A DNA stretch of 64,000 nucleotides. Source: Marinomonas ostreistagni. Lineage in GTDB: Bacteria; Pseudomonadota; Gammaproteobacteria; Pseudomonadales; Marinomonadaceae. The stretch covers positions 868,001 through 932,000 of the forward strand of contig NZ_JAFEKF010000001.1 of the NCBI RefSeq assembly GCF_016888445.1. The letters run 5' to 3'. The translations under genes and the position numbers were made by a program. This document shows positions 46,579 to 55,315 of the stretch, in pieces (position 1 is the first letter of the stretch; every line of letters begins with the position of its first letter). The notes beneath the pieces were generated by a model that saw only the letters and a program-made list of their open reading frames with translations, was not told the origin of the DNA and made no database searches.

Positions 46579-47094
46579 ATGAAAAAAATAGTGTTTATTG
46601 CAGGCATACATGGAGTTGGAAAAACGACCTTTTGCCAAAAAATACAGGAAGACATGGCGATTAAGCACTATTCATGTAGCACCCTTATAAAAGAAAACTC
46701 TGATTACATAGAGACATCGAAAACTATTGATAAGGCTGAAAGGAATCAGCTAATTCTAATTGAAGCATTAAATCGAATCCCAGATGAGAAACTATTATTA
46801 GATGGTCATTTCTGCCTGATTGACAATAGTAATTCTGTTTTAAAGCTCGATGATAGTGTATTTGAGTCCTTAAATCTATCCGCCATTGCCGTTCTCACTT
46901 GCGATATAAATACTATCCACAACAGATTACAAGAAAGAGACGGTACTACATTTGATATAAAACTACTGCAACAGCTTCACGATGCAGAGCTAGAAATGGC
47001 CATTAGAATAAGCTCAAAGTTAAACATTCCATTAATACACTATAGAAATGGAATCCTAATGAAAGACTCGCCACCAATTACTGACTTTCTATAA
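46579..47094 (+). CDS. P-loop nucleoside/nucleotide kinase-like protein
   Basis: 171 residues. Walker A is G9-I-H-G-V-G-K15-T16; KLLLDGHFCLID has the position of a Walker B/substrate strand (as in adenylate-kinase-like AAA_18/AAA_33 proteins), and HNRLQERDG is a lid arginine region. The size fits a small-molecule or RNA-end kinase, not a motor ATPase. The substrate is unknown. It begins 1 base after the ASCH gene and is followed after 30 bases by the abortive infection gene. Confidence 0.75.
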   Translation: MKKIVFIAGIHGVGKTTFCQKIQEDMAIKHYSCSTLIKENSDYIETSKTIDKAERNQLILIEALNRIPDEKLLLDGHFCLIDNSNSVLKLDDSVFESLNLSAIAVLTCDINTIHNRLQERDGTTFDIKLLQQLHDAELEMAIRISSKLNIPLIHYRNGILMKDSPPITDFL

Positions 47095-47124
47095 ATTATT
47101 GATATATTTATTACGAGAATAATA

Positions 47125-47883
47125 ATGATAGAGATTGAAAAAATTGAAATAATTGCAATAGCAAAAGTACTAATGGACTCTCTGGAAACTGGTGACTGGT
47201 CAGAATTAATGATGATTACAGACTGTGATGATTATTATGAGCAAAATACTCAATTTCAAAGAGACATACATTGGAGAAACCCATCCTTAAAACAAGGATG
47301 CATAGATGCCGTTAAACACATATTGAACTCTGACATAAATAATATTAAAAAAATAATTAGTTTTGAAAAAACCTCTTCACTCCTGAAGAAAAATTATAAT
47401 ACAGAATACAATACTATAATGTCGAAAATATCGACAATATCTGGAAAAGTAGTATTAAGCCAACCAACAAAAATTACAAGCGAAACGATTTATCAGGCCT
47501 TAGATGATGCTCAATTATTAATCAACAACAATAAACCTGAAAACGCTTACGATAGAATGCACACAGCACTTCATGGGTTTTTAAAGAAAACTTGTGAAAA
47601 TGAAAAAATTCAATTTTCATCATCAGATGGCATGACTGCTCTACTTCCCAAAATATCAAACCACTTAAAAACATTCCAATCATTTGAAACAGATAGAAAT
47701 GAAAAAATTGTTACGATGTTACGCGCACTTAATAATGTTTTAGATAGCATCAATTACCTAAGAAATCATAATAGCTTATCCCACCCAAATGAAAAACTTC
47801 TGAACAAAAGCGATGCTCTTTTTGCAATTAACATTGCTCGCTCCATTACTTCATATATCGATTCTATTATCCAAGAAAAATAA
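47125..47883 (+). CDS. Abortive infection family protein (Abi C-terminal, HEPN)
   Basis: 252 residues. The C-terminal 110 residues match the abortive infection C-terminus family: ALDDAQLLINNNKPENAYDRMHTALHGFLK, MTALLPKISNHLK, and LNNVLDSINYLRNHNSLSHPNE. The last contains R213-x6-H220, the HEPN ribonuclease motif. The N-terminal 120 residues are not recognised. The expected role is an RNase that stops growth of a phage-infected cell. The ribosome site is weak. The last 17 bases overlap the decayed integrase on the other strand. AT-rich, clearly horizontally acquired. Confidence 0.75.
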   Translation: MIEIEKIEIIAIAKVLMDSLETGDWSELMMITDCDDYYEQNTQFQRDIHWRNPSLKQGCIDAVKHILNSDINNIKKIISFEKTSSLLKKNYNTEYNTIMSKISTISGKVVLSQPTKITSETIYQALDDAQLLINNNKPENAYDRMHTALHGFLKKTCENEKIQFSSSDGMTALLPKISNHLKTFQSFETDRNEKIVTMLRALNNVLDSINYLRNHNSLSHPNEKLLNKSDALFAINIARSITSYIDSIIQEK

Positions 47884-48261
47884 CCCACTCCTCCAACGCC
47901 CCCTTCATCTGCTCTCTGGAGTGGGCGTGCATGTAGCGCTTATCCAGTCCATCCCGCTCGTGGTTAAGTAGCATTTCCCCTATTACCCAGTCGATACCCA
48001 TGTCTTGCCTGCAGTCGCGGGCGAGTTTGCGGATATCGTGGCTGGTGAATTTGATCCCGATCTGATCGCTGAGGGCTTGGTAGCAGCGTTCGATTGTGCG
48101 TTTGGCTAGCGGTTTGTCTCCTTTGGTTGAGAAGATAAAGCGCCCTCGTTTCGGTAAGACTTGGATCAGGTCGTAGGCTTGCTGTGTAATGGGGAAGCGA
48201 TGTTCGTTGCCATTCTTGGTGTTGCTGGCGGGGATGTACCGCTCTAAAGGTGATGCGGCGA
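47867..48261 (-). pseudogene. Tyrosine recombinase (integrase), C-terminal remnant 1
   Basis: The minus strand encodes LERYIPASNTKNGNEHRFPIT, then RGRFIFSTKGDKPLAKRTI, then the catalytic region TSHDIRKLARDCRQDMG (H-x-x-R), EMLLNHERDG (second His) and DKRYMHAHSR (Tyr nucleophile), to a TAA. The frame is uninterrupted here, but the upstream two thirds of the gene are missing: homology stops near 48261 at an in-frame stop. It is a P4/dusA-type integrase 3' end left after deletion. Confidence 0.85.
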
Positions 48262-48375
48262 ATTAACCCTCATGCTTGTCTTCTCCTAAAAAACCTCATT
48301 ATCTACACACTTGACGTCCTTAAAGTTGGATCAATCTGCATAAATAATGTAGTAACTATAAAAAAGAGGACTAAC

Positions 48376-49107
48376 ATGAATATCGAAAAACTAATCTCAA
48401 CTACACAACCAGGACTTTACGAATCTAGCGGTGAATATAAAGAATATTACCCCTATATATTTGCGGGGACATGCTTTGCTATTCGCAGTCATGGACGAAC
48501 CTATATCGTCACAGCAAAACACTGTTCTGTTAATTGTGAACTATCTCCACTTGACTTACTTTACGCAAAGCACGAAACAAGTGATGAGTTCTTTGGATAT
48601 GATCAATCTTCAACTATCAACGCACCTGATTCGCAGAAATATGCTGATTTGATTGCGCTAAGGATTAGTGAGGATGAATCCCGAATTGCATTAAAACTCC
48701 CTTGTTTGGATCTTACGAACCCATATTTATGCATCGATCTGTCTACAGAAGACATCAATGATGTAATTATTAGAGGCTACCCTTACATCAACCCTAATTA
48801 TTCAATTGACTACGATTCTGGAAAAATAAAATATTCTGGATACAGAACAAACAAAATGACTCATGTCAGGAAGGGGAGTTTAGAGCACTGCACTTACATT
48901 AAAATGGAAACCCCAATCCACCCTGAATTAACAAGTCCTAATAAAAAAATTAACGCAAACGGCATGAGTGGCTCACCTGTATATGCTTTGGATAAAAACA
49001 ATAATATAAGGTTTGCCGGCACCATTATTGGCTACAATGATATGACAGATGAATACTTAATTGTTAATTCATATATTATCAAAGAATTTTTACATAAAAG
49101 CGCTTAA
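48376..49107 (+). CDS. Trypsin-like serine protease without signal peptide
   Basis: 243 residues from the ATG at 48376, preceded by AGAGGA; the frame is open 126 bases further but without support. A chymotrypsin-type triad can be read: H49 in IVTAKHC, D91 in KYADLIALRI, S198 in NGMSGSPV. No signal peptide or membrane segment is seen, so the enzyme should be cytoplasmic. It stands alone between the two integrase remnants. Such stand-alone trypsin-like proteases occur in defence islands, where they act as effectors, but the partner that would activate this one is not visible. The fold call is from motifs only. Confidence 0.7.
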   Translation: MNIEKLISTTQPGLYESSGEYKEYYPYIFAGTCFAIRSHGRTYIVTAKHCSVNCELSPLDLLYAKHETSDEFFGYDQSSTINAPDSQKYADLIALRISEDESRIALKLPCLDLTNPYLCIDLSTEDINDVIIRGYPYINPNYSIDYDSGKIKYSGYRTNKMTHVRKGSLEHCTYIKMETPIHPELTSPNKKINANGMSGSPVYALDKNNNIRFAGTIIGYNDMTDEYLIVNSYIIKEFLHKSA

Positions 49108-49124
49108 AAGTATCTAAAACTACC

Positions 49125-49470
49125 TTACCAGTTGCAGCTACTGTCGGTAAAAACCCTCCACTCTCCCAGCTCCCGCTTTATCTGCTCTCTGGAGTGGGCG
49201 TGCATGTAGCGCTTATCCAGCCCGTCACGTTCGTAGTTGAGTAACATTTCCCCTATGACCCAGTCGATGCCCATATCCTGCCAGCAGTCACGGGCGAGTT
49301 TGCGGATGTCGTGGCTGGTGAATTTGATCCCGATCTAACCACCAAGGGCTTGGTACAAGCGGTCGATGGTGCTTTTGGCGAGTGGCTTATCGCTCTTGGT
49401 TGAGAAGATAAAGCACCCTCGTTTGGAGAGTATTCCGATAAGCTCGTATGCTTACTATGTAAATGCTTAC
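49125..49470 (-). pseudogene. Tyrosine recombinase (integrase), C-terminal remnant 2
   Basis: A second, more decayed copy of the remnant at 47867. It reads RGCFIFSTKSDKPLAKSTI, then TSHDIRKLARDCWQDMG and DKRYMHAHSREQIK to a TAA. One stop replaces a Gln just before IGIKFTSHD, two more stops lie upstream, and the second catalytic His is Tyr (LLNYERDG). The DNA is nearly identical to copy 1 over the last 160 bases. Between its upstream end and dusA (49471-49695) I see no gene. Confidence 0.8.
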
Positions 49471-49695
49471 CAGTATTCCTTTTTAAATGCCAACCACTAG
49501 TTAGCAAGCCTGTAATTTTATGACATAATGAAGCCATTATTTTTCAGAAGCGCGATTTATTTGGTAATAAAATTTCAGCAGCATCAGAAGCTTTGTTAAG
49601 CGATTGACTCTGCGTCAATTTGCAGTAAGTTAGGGCCTTCGCTGTTGCTTTACCCTTAAAGCGGCCTTCTCAAGTACTTAAATTTAAACGATATA

Positions 49696-50736
49696 ATGTC
49701 ATCACAAGATAGCTCGATTCAGACACACAAAAGCGTCGATAGACGTTTCTCCGTTGCCCCGATGATGGATTGGACGACGCGCGATTATCGCGTGTTTGCG
49801 CGCTGCATTACTCAGCATACGCTTCTCTATACTGAGATGGTTACGACAGGTGCTTTGTTGCACGGAGATAACCCTGATCGCTTTTTGCAGTACGATGAAT
49901 GTGAGCATCCGATTGCGCTGCAGTTAGGTGGTTCTGATGCATCAGAGCTGGCTCGCTGTGCCAAGATGGCCGAGCAATACGGCTACGATGAGGTGAACCT
50001 TAATGCAGGCTGTCCGAGTGATCGCGTGCAAAATAGTCTGATCGGTGCGATTTTGATGGCACATCCAGATAAAGTGATCGCGGCGATGAAGGCGATGCAA
50101 GATGCCACCAGTTTACCGGTGACACTGAAGCATCGTATCGGCTTGGATGATCAACAAGAGTATTCGGTGGTGCGTGACTTTGTCGGTGCCGTGGCTGATG
50201 CCGGTACCGAGACGTTCATCGTGCACGCCCGTAATGCCATCTTGCAGGGCCTAAGCCCGAAAGAAAACCGCGAGATTCCGCCGCTTAAGTACGATTATGT
50301 GTACCAATTGAAGAAAGATTTCCCAGACCTTGAAATCATCATCAATGGTGGCGTAAAAACATTAGCAGAGACACAGGAACATTTGCGCCATGTCGATGGC
50401 GTAATGATGGGCCGTGAGGCGTACCACAACCCTTGGGTGATGAGCGAGATCGACAGCGCCGTGTTTGGCCAGCCAGCACTGGTCAATGATCGTTTTGAAG
50501 CGCTGGAGCGCTTTATCCCTTACGCTGAACGCCAGCTAGCGCAAGGGGAACGCTTGATGCACATGACCCGTCATTTGCTTGGTATTTTCCAAGGTCTACC
50601 AGGCGGCAAACAATTTAGACGCTACCTTTCAGAAAATGGTCATCGAAGTGACGCTAAGATAGAGGTGTTAATCGACGCCATCGAATTGGTAAAACAACAG
50701 CTAGACAAAGCAAAGGATAAGAGCAATGAGCAATAA
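49696..50736 (+). CDS. dusA: tRNA-dihydrouridine synthase A
   Basis: 346 residues. DusA reduces U20/U20a in the D-loop of tRNAs with FMN and NADPH. Motifs: [61 protein letters not shown] (catalytic Cys), LKHRIGLD and a final [22 protein letters not shown]. The ribosome site is poor. The 5' end lies next to the integrase remnants; integrases of the dusA-associated class recombine inside the first part of this gene and rebuild it. It overlaps talB by 11 bases. Confidence 0.95.
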   Translation: MSSQDSSIQTHKSVDRRFSVAPMMDWTTRDYRVFARCITQHTLLYTEMVTTGALLHGDNPDRFLQYDECEHPIALQLGGSDASELARCAKMAEQYGYDEVNLNAGCPSDRVQNSLIGAILMAHPDKVIAAMKAMQDATSLPVTLKHRIGLDDQQEYSVVRDFVGAVADAGTETFIVHARNAILQGLSPKENREIPPLKYDYVYQLKKDFPDLEIIINGGVKTLAETQEHLRHVDGVMMGREAYHNPWVMSEIDSAVFGQPALVNDRFEALERFIPYAERQLAQGERLMHMTRHLLGIFQGLPGGKQFRRYLSENGHRSDAKIEVLIDAIELVKQQLDKAKDKSNEQ

Positions 50737-51676
50737 GTTATCTCAATTAAAAGAGTTCACAACCATTGTTGCCGACACCGGTGATATCACTGCGATCAAA
50801 GACTACTTGCCAGAAGATGCAACGACTAACCCATCTTTGATGCTTAAAGCTGCTCAGATTCCTGAATACGCGCCATTTATCGACCAAGCCGTGGCGTGGG
50901 CCAAAGAACAAAGCGACGACAAAGCACAACAAATCGTCGATGCCAACGATAAGCTTGCTGTGATCATTGGTACCGAAATTCTTAAATACGTACCAGGCCG
51001 CGTATCAACAGAAGTTGACGCACGCCTTTCTTACGATAAAGACGCAACGATCGAAAAAGCTCGCCGTTTGATCAGCCTATACGAAGACGCAGGCATTTCT
51101 AAAGATCGCGTACTGATCAAAGCCGCATCGACTTGGGAAGGCATCAAAGCCGCAGAAGAGCTAGAGAAAGAAGGCATCAACTGTAACCTTACTCTGTTGT
51201 TCTCTTTCACTCAGGCGCAAGCGTGTGCAGAAGCGGGTGTATTTCTGATTTCACCATTCGTAGGCCGTATCCTTGATTGGTACAAAAAATCGACTGGCGA
51301 AGAGTACACAGCAGAGACCGATCCAGGTGTTGTGTCTGTGACTGAGATCTACAACTACTACAAGCAGCACGGCTACAAAACCATCGTTATGGGCGCAAGC
51401 TTCCGTAACATCGGTGAGATCGAGCAATTAGCTGGCTGTGACCGTCTAACTATCAGCCCTGCTCTACTAGAAGAGCTGAAGAAAGACGAAAGCAAGCTAG
51501 AGCGTAAACTAACGCCTACGGATAACATCACTCCAGCGGGCGAGCCAGTGACTGAGCAAGCGTTCCGCTGGGCGCTAAACGAAGACGCGATGGCAACTGA
51601 GAAACTAGCTGAAGGCATTCGTAACTTCGCTGTGGACCAGCGCAAGCTTGAAGACCTGATCGAAGCGAAACTATAA
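50726..51676 (+). CDS. talB: Transaldolase
   Basis: 316 residues. It moves a dihydroxyacetone unit between sugar phosphates in the pentose phosphate pathway. Motifs: [33 protein letters not shown] (with the catalytic Asp), [30 protein letters not shown] Schiff-base lysine segment ([11 protein letters not shown]), and a [10 protein letters not shown] segment. The start lies within the dusA end, so translation is coupled. Strong terminator follows. Confidence 0.96.
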   Translation: MSNKLSQLKEFTTIVADTGDITAIKDYLPEDATTNPSLMLKAAQIPEYAPFIDQAVAWAKEQSDDKAQQIVDANDKLAVIIGTEILKYVPGRVSTEVDARLSYDKDATIEKARRLISLYEDAGISKDRVLIKAASTWEGIKAAEELEKEGINCNLTLLFSFTQAQACAEAGVFLISPFVGRILDWYKKSTGEEYTAETDPGVVSVTEIYNYYKQHGYKTIVMGASFRNIGEIEQLAGCDRLTISPALLEELKKDESKLERKLTPTDNITPAGEPVTEQAFRWALNEDAMATEKLAEGIRNFAVDQRKLEDLIEAKL

Positions 51677-51695
51677 TTTCGCTGTTTTATCTCTT

Positions 51696-51722
51696 AAAAA
51701 ACGCGGCTTCGGCCGCGTTTTT
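51696..51722 (+). terminator. Terminator after talB
   Basis: AAAAACGCGGC, TTCG tetraloop, GCCGCGTTTTT: strong intrinsic terminator 19 bases after talB. Confidence 0.95.
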
Positions 51723-51851
51723 CGTTTAAAGCCTTCTTATTTGCATCAGTTGGCAAGATTTCCGCAATGATTATGAAACCCGCCTTCAGACCATCGTTCT
51801 TCAACTTTTGTACTCTATACTGATTTTAAGTTAATAAAGTAGGTATAGAGA

Positions 51852-52958
51852 ATGCTTCAGTATTTCCGACAATTCAGCACGTTCGTCCTTCTGACGTTTT
51901 GTGCCCTGAGTTATGCAGAGGAAGCAAAACCGCAATTTAATGTAACTTCGATTGCCCAGTTAGATGGAATTCCGTGGGGCTTAGCGCAGATCGATTCAGA
52001 TAACCTTTTGGTCACGCTGTTGGATGGCGAGCTTATGCGCGTCAACTTACAAAGTGGTGACACACAAACTATTTCCGGGCTACCCGAGATTGCTCACCTG
52101 GGCCAAGGCGGCTTACTTGATGTGGCATTAGCCCCAGACTTTGACACATTAAAGTGGGTCTATATGACCTTTGCACAACCGACTGAAGAAGGCGCCACCA
52201 CAGCGTTAGGCCGCGCACGTCTCGATCAAAACCAGTTAACTGATTGGGAGACCTTGTTTGTTGCCGATGCTAGCTCTAGCAAAGGCCAGCACTTCGGCAG
52301 TCGTATTGCCTTTGATGAATCAGGTCATGTGTTTATGACTGTGGGCGATCGCGGCACTCGCAACAACGCTCAAGAGTTGTCTAACCATGCGGGTAGCATT
52401 TTACGCTTGAATCTTGATGGCAGTGTGCCAAAAGATAACCCGTACGTGCGACATGGTAACATCAAGCCAGAAATTTGGAGCTTTGGTCATCGTAACCCTC
52501 AAGGCTTATTTTTTGATAAAGCCACAGGTCAGTTATGGTCTAACGAACACGGCCCACGCGGTGGAGATGAGATTAACTTGATTCGTGTCGGCGCTAACTA
52601 TGGTTGGCCGATTGTTTCTCATGGCAAAGAGTATTGGGCACCAATGGATGTCGGTGAAGGCACGAGCAAAGAAGGTATGGAAGATCCTAAAAAAGTCTTT
52701 ATCCCTTCTATCGCACCGAGCTCATTGCTGATCTATCGTGGTGAGTTATTTAAGGATTGGAACGGTGATTTCCTATCGACAGCGTTAGCACTGCGTCATC
52801 TAAATAATGTGCGTCTATCGACCGGTGAGGTGTTTGAGACACGTTTTCTTGAAGACTTAGACGAACGCTTAAGAGATGTGATCGAAGCGCAAGATGGCGC
52901 CCTGTTGATCAGCACTGACTCGGGTAAAATTGTCCGAGTAACGCCCGCCAACAGCTAA
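51852..52958 (+). CDS. PQQ-dependent sugar dehydrogenase (YliI/Asd type), secreted
   Basis: 368 residues. Signal peptide (STFVLLTFCALSYAEE). The mature part is the soluble aldose dehydrogenase beta-propeller: QLDGIPWGLAQID, LGQGGLLDVALAPDF (GGLLDVALHP-type), GSRIAFDESGHVFMTVGDRG, AGSILRLNLDGSVPKDNP, WSFGHRNPQGLFFD and WSNEHGPRGGDEINLI. It should bind PQQ and oxidise aldoses in the periplasm; no PQQ synthesis gene is in the window. It ends at a large hairpin shared with the convergent gene. Confidence 0.9.
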   Translation: MLQYFRQFSTFVLLTFCALSYAEEAKPQFNVTSIAQLDGIPWGLAQIDSDNLLVTLLDGELMRVNLQSGDTQTISGLPEIAHLGQGGLLDVALAPDFDTLKWVYMTFAQPTEEGATTALGRARLDQNQLTDWETLFVADASSSKGQHFGSRIAFDESGHVFMTVGDRGTRNNAQELSNHAGSILRLNLDGSVPKDNPYVRHGNIKPEIWSFGHRNPQGLFFDKATGQLWSNEHGPRGGDEINLIRVGANYGWPIVSHGKEYWAPMDVGEGTSKEGMEDPKKVFIPSIAPSSLLIYRGELFKDWNGDFLSTALALRHLNNVRLSTGEVFETRFLEDLDERLRDVIEAQDGALLISTDSGKIVRVTPANS

Positions 52959-52966
52959 AACAAGCC

Positions 52967-53001
52967 ATCAAGAGCAACGCTTGATTAGCGTTGCTCTTGA
53001 T
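52967..53001. terminator. Bidirectional hairpin between convergent genes
   Basis: ATCAAGAGCAACGCT and AGCGTTGCTCTTGAT form a perfect 15-bp inverted repeat with a 5-base loop. Its right half lies inside the 3' end of the GGDEF-EAL gene. Confidence 0.8.
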
Positions 53002-55315
53002 TATGAGCATAGCGTCTTGCCCAAAGACGTAACTCATTCATCGTCATCGGCTGTGCCACCGCATAGCCTTGGAAGAAGTCACAACCGCCCTCACGCAGCT
53101 GGTCAAACTTCGTTTGATCCTCAACGCCTTCAGCAGTCACTTGAATGGATTGCAGATGACAAAGTTCGACCGTTGGCTGTAGTAGCGGATGATTCTTTTC
53201 ACCCGTGAAGCGTTGTACCAATTGCTTATCAAACTTCACCTTATCGACTGGGTAATCAATCATTTGTAGCAGCGGCGTATAACCAATACCAAAGTCATCA
53301 ATAGATATGCCAAAACCTGCATTGCGCAGCTCACGCAGCACTGTTAACACCTGCTCGACCGCGAAGTAACCAAAGGTCTCAGTGATTTCAAGCTCTACCG
53401 AGCGATCTGGCACATTATACTCTTGTTTTAGCTGGACCAATTTAGAAGCAAAGTCCGCCTGCCCTAATTCACCTGCAGAGATATTGATGGCAATGGCAAT
53501 GTCTTGGCCTAAGAAGCCACGCAATGTCTCCAGCTGACTAAAGGCATTACGGAACACCCAATCATCAATTTTAGTGTAAGTACCTGTCTGCTCAGCAATC
53601 GGTACAAATTCATCAGGAGTGATTTGACCAAGTTCCGGCGAATACCAGCGCAATAAGACCTCAAGACCGCGAATATTGGAATCCTTGTCGACAAAAGGCA
53701 TAAACACCAATGAGAACTCATCATCACAATTAACGAACTTAAGCGCATCTTCGATCAGTTTGACCCGTCGTGCTTCTCGAGCAATGGTATGTGAGTAAGC
53801 CGCAAAACGGTTTTTACCCGTACGTTTGGCATGGTACATCGCCATATCGGCGTTGGCGATCAGCTCGCGTAAATCTTCACCGTCGTTAGGGTAACTGGCT
53901 ATACCAATACTGGCCGATACTGGCGTGATGTAACGCTTGGTTTTAAAGCCACCTTCAAATAGATTGACCACGTCTTGCGCCAAGGCTAAACGATCGTCTA
54001 AATGATCGTGTGCCAAGACAATGGCAAATTCGTCTCCGGCTAGACGCGATACCAAGGCACTTTTCTGACGATGATGTTCGCTTTGTAGCAAATGCTGGAA
54101 CGAGCTCGCCGCTTCTTGCAGCAGCTCGTCCCCTGCCTCGTGCCCTAATCTGTCGTTGACGAATTTAAAATTGTCCAAATCGATGTAGATCAGCGAGACG
54201 TGAGAGTTGCGATTCCAGGCTTTGACCAAGGCACGTTTGGCAAACTCTTGGAAACGCGTGCGGTTGGGCAATTTGGTCAACGCATCAGTGACCGCCAGTG
54301 TGCGCGACTCACGTAAGTTAGCGTGCAATTGATCGTAAAGGTCATAAAACTTGATACCAAGACTGCTGACTTCGTCTTGACCTACCGGGCGCTGAATATT
54401 GGCTTGTTGCTCTTCAAGCACCAAATTAAGCTGACGGTCTAAGGTTTCGATAGGTTGGATGATGAAGCGCTTAATCAAGAACAATAGCAAGATAATCATA
54501 CCGCCACCTAATACCGTAGCAGCCACAATCATCCAATTGATCAACTCGTTACGAGTTTGCGATAGGTACTCATCAGTGAGTTGCATATCCAGATCATAAT
54601 TTTTCATCAGTGAAATCGAGCGCCAGCTCACATCATCTGGTACTGATAGACCTTGGGAGCGATTAACAATCAAAGGCATATTGCCATATTCTTGCTCAAG
54701 ACGCCCCAGCTCATTATCAAACTTGGTGGTATAAACTGTCGCAACGATAGCAAGGCTGTCTGCCAAGCCACCTCGAATCGGGGTAGTAAAGGTCGTTGCA
54801 TTAATGGTACGTCCATAGAGATAAGCATGATTCTTATCACCTAAAAACATAAGTTTCTCTGATTCCATCTCGCCTTTAGCAAACATGCTCGCAGCAAAAG
54901 TAGGAAGATAACTTGGTACACTTGAAAAGGGATTATCGCTGCGTTCGTAGTGGTAAACGACCGAACCATCAGAGCTAAAAATAGTGAGCGCAATACGACT
55001 TTGTTTATCCTCGATCACATCGTTGATCAGATAATCTAGGCGTTGCGTCACTAAATATTCACGTATATCACGGCCGATATAGCGAGTGAAATCCACCAGA
55101 GCGTCGCCCTCAAGCAGCAAAGACACTAAATTTCTAGTGACCACCGACTCGCTTTCAAAACCGACTTTGGCATGCAGCAATTTGACGTCAAGTTGATTCT
55201 GTTCTACTTCTTTGAGTGTTTCAGTTTGCACTTGAAACACTCCGTAGCTTGCTAGCAACACACCGGCCAGCAAAATGGGCACAACCAATAGAAGTAAGCG
55301 TTTAGTGAGTGTCAT
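52985..55315 (-). CDS. Membrane GGDEF-EAL protein (MbaA-like)
   Basis: 776 residues. Membrane helix 1 at about 7-29, periplasmic domain to about 255, helix 2 at about 256-281, HAMP-like linker, GGDEF domain (TDALTKLPNRTRF, IDLDNFKFVNDRLGHEAGDE, RLAGDEFAIVL: AGDEF signature) and EAL domain (GLEVLLRW, NISAGEL, DDFGIGYTPL, KFDKQLV, TAEGVED). The main c-di-GMP phosphodiesterase residues appear present. The gene overlaps the periplasmic binding protein gene by 14 bases. This matches the nspS-mbaA pair of Vibrio, in which bound polyamine changes c-di-GMP output. Confidence 0.88.
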   Translation of the reverse strand: MTLTKRLLLLVVPILLAGVLLASYGVFQVQTETLKEVEQNQLDVKLLHAKVGFESESVVTRNLVSLLLEGDALVDFTRYIGRDIREYLVTQRLDYLINDVIEDKQSRIALTIFSSDGSVVYHYERSDNPFSSVPSYLPTFAASMFAKGEMESEKLMFLGDKNHAYLYGRTINATTFTTPIRGGLADSLAIVATVYTTKFDNELGRLEQEYGNMPLIVNRSQGLSVPDDVSWRSISLMKNYDLDMQLTDEYLSQTRNELINWMIVAATVLGGGMIILLLFLIKRFIIQPIETLDRQLNLVLEEQQANIQRPVGQDEVSSLGIKFYDLYDQLHANLRESRTLAVTDALTKLPNRTRFQEFAKRALVKAWNRNSHVSLIYIDLDNFKFVNDRLGHEAGDELLQEAASSFQHLLQSEHHRQKSALVSRLAGDEFAIVLAHDHLDDRLALAQDVVNLFEGGFKTKRYITPVSASIGIASYPNDGEDLRELIANADMAMYHAKRTGKNRFAAYSHTIAREARRVKLIEDALKFVNCDDEFSLVFMPFVDKDSNIRGLEVLLRWYSPELGQITPDEFVPIAEQTGTYTKIDDWVFRNAFSQLETLRGFLGQDIAIAINISAGELGQADFASKLVQLKQEYNVPDRSVELEITETFGYFAVEQVLTVLRELRNAGFGISIDDFGIGYTPLLQMIDYPVDKVKFDKQLVQRFTGEKNHPLLQPTVELCHLQSIQVTAEGVEDQTKFDQLREGGCDFFQGYAVAQPMTMNELRLWARRYAHNQEQR

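Larger units (their letters stand above)
44394..49650. mobile_element. Genomic island upstream of dusA, with phage and integrase remnants
   Basis: The region is visibly richer in A and T than the core genes on either side. It contains an antirepressor remnant and a C4-like RNA, a four-gene accessory operon, a protease gene, and two decayed integrase 3' ends next to dusA, a known insertion site for a class of prophages and islands. Neither end is exact: I could not find a convincing duplicated att sequence. No intact integrase remains, so the island is probably fixed. Confidence 0.75.

Noticed and set aside
49253..49537. 94-codon minus-strand frame near the second integrase remnant
   Set aside because: It runs in a different frame from the integrase homology and is a by-product of the decayed gene.
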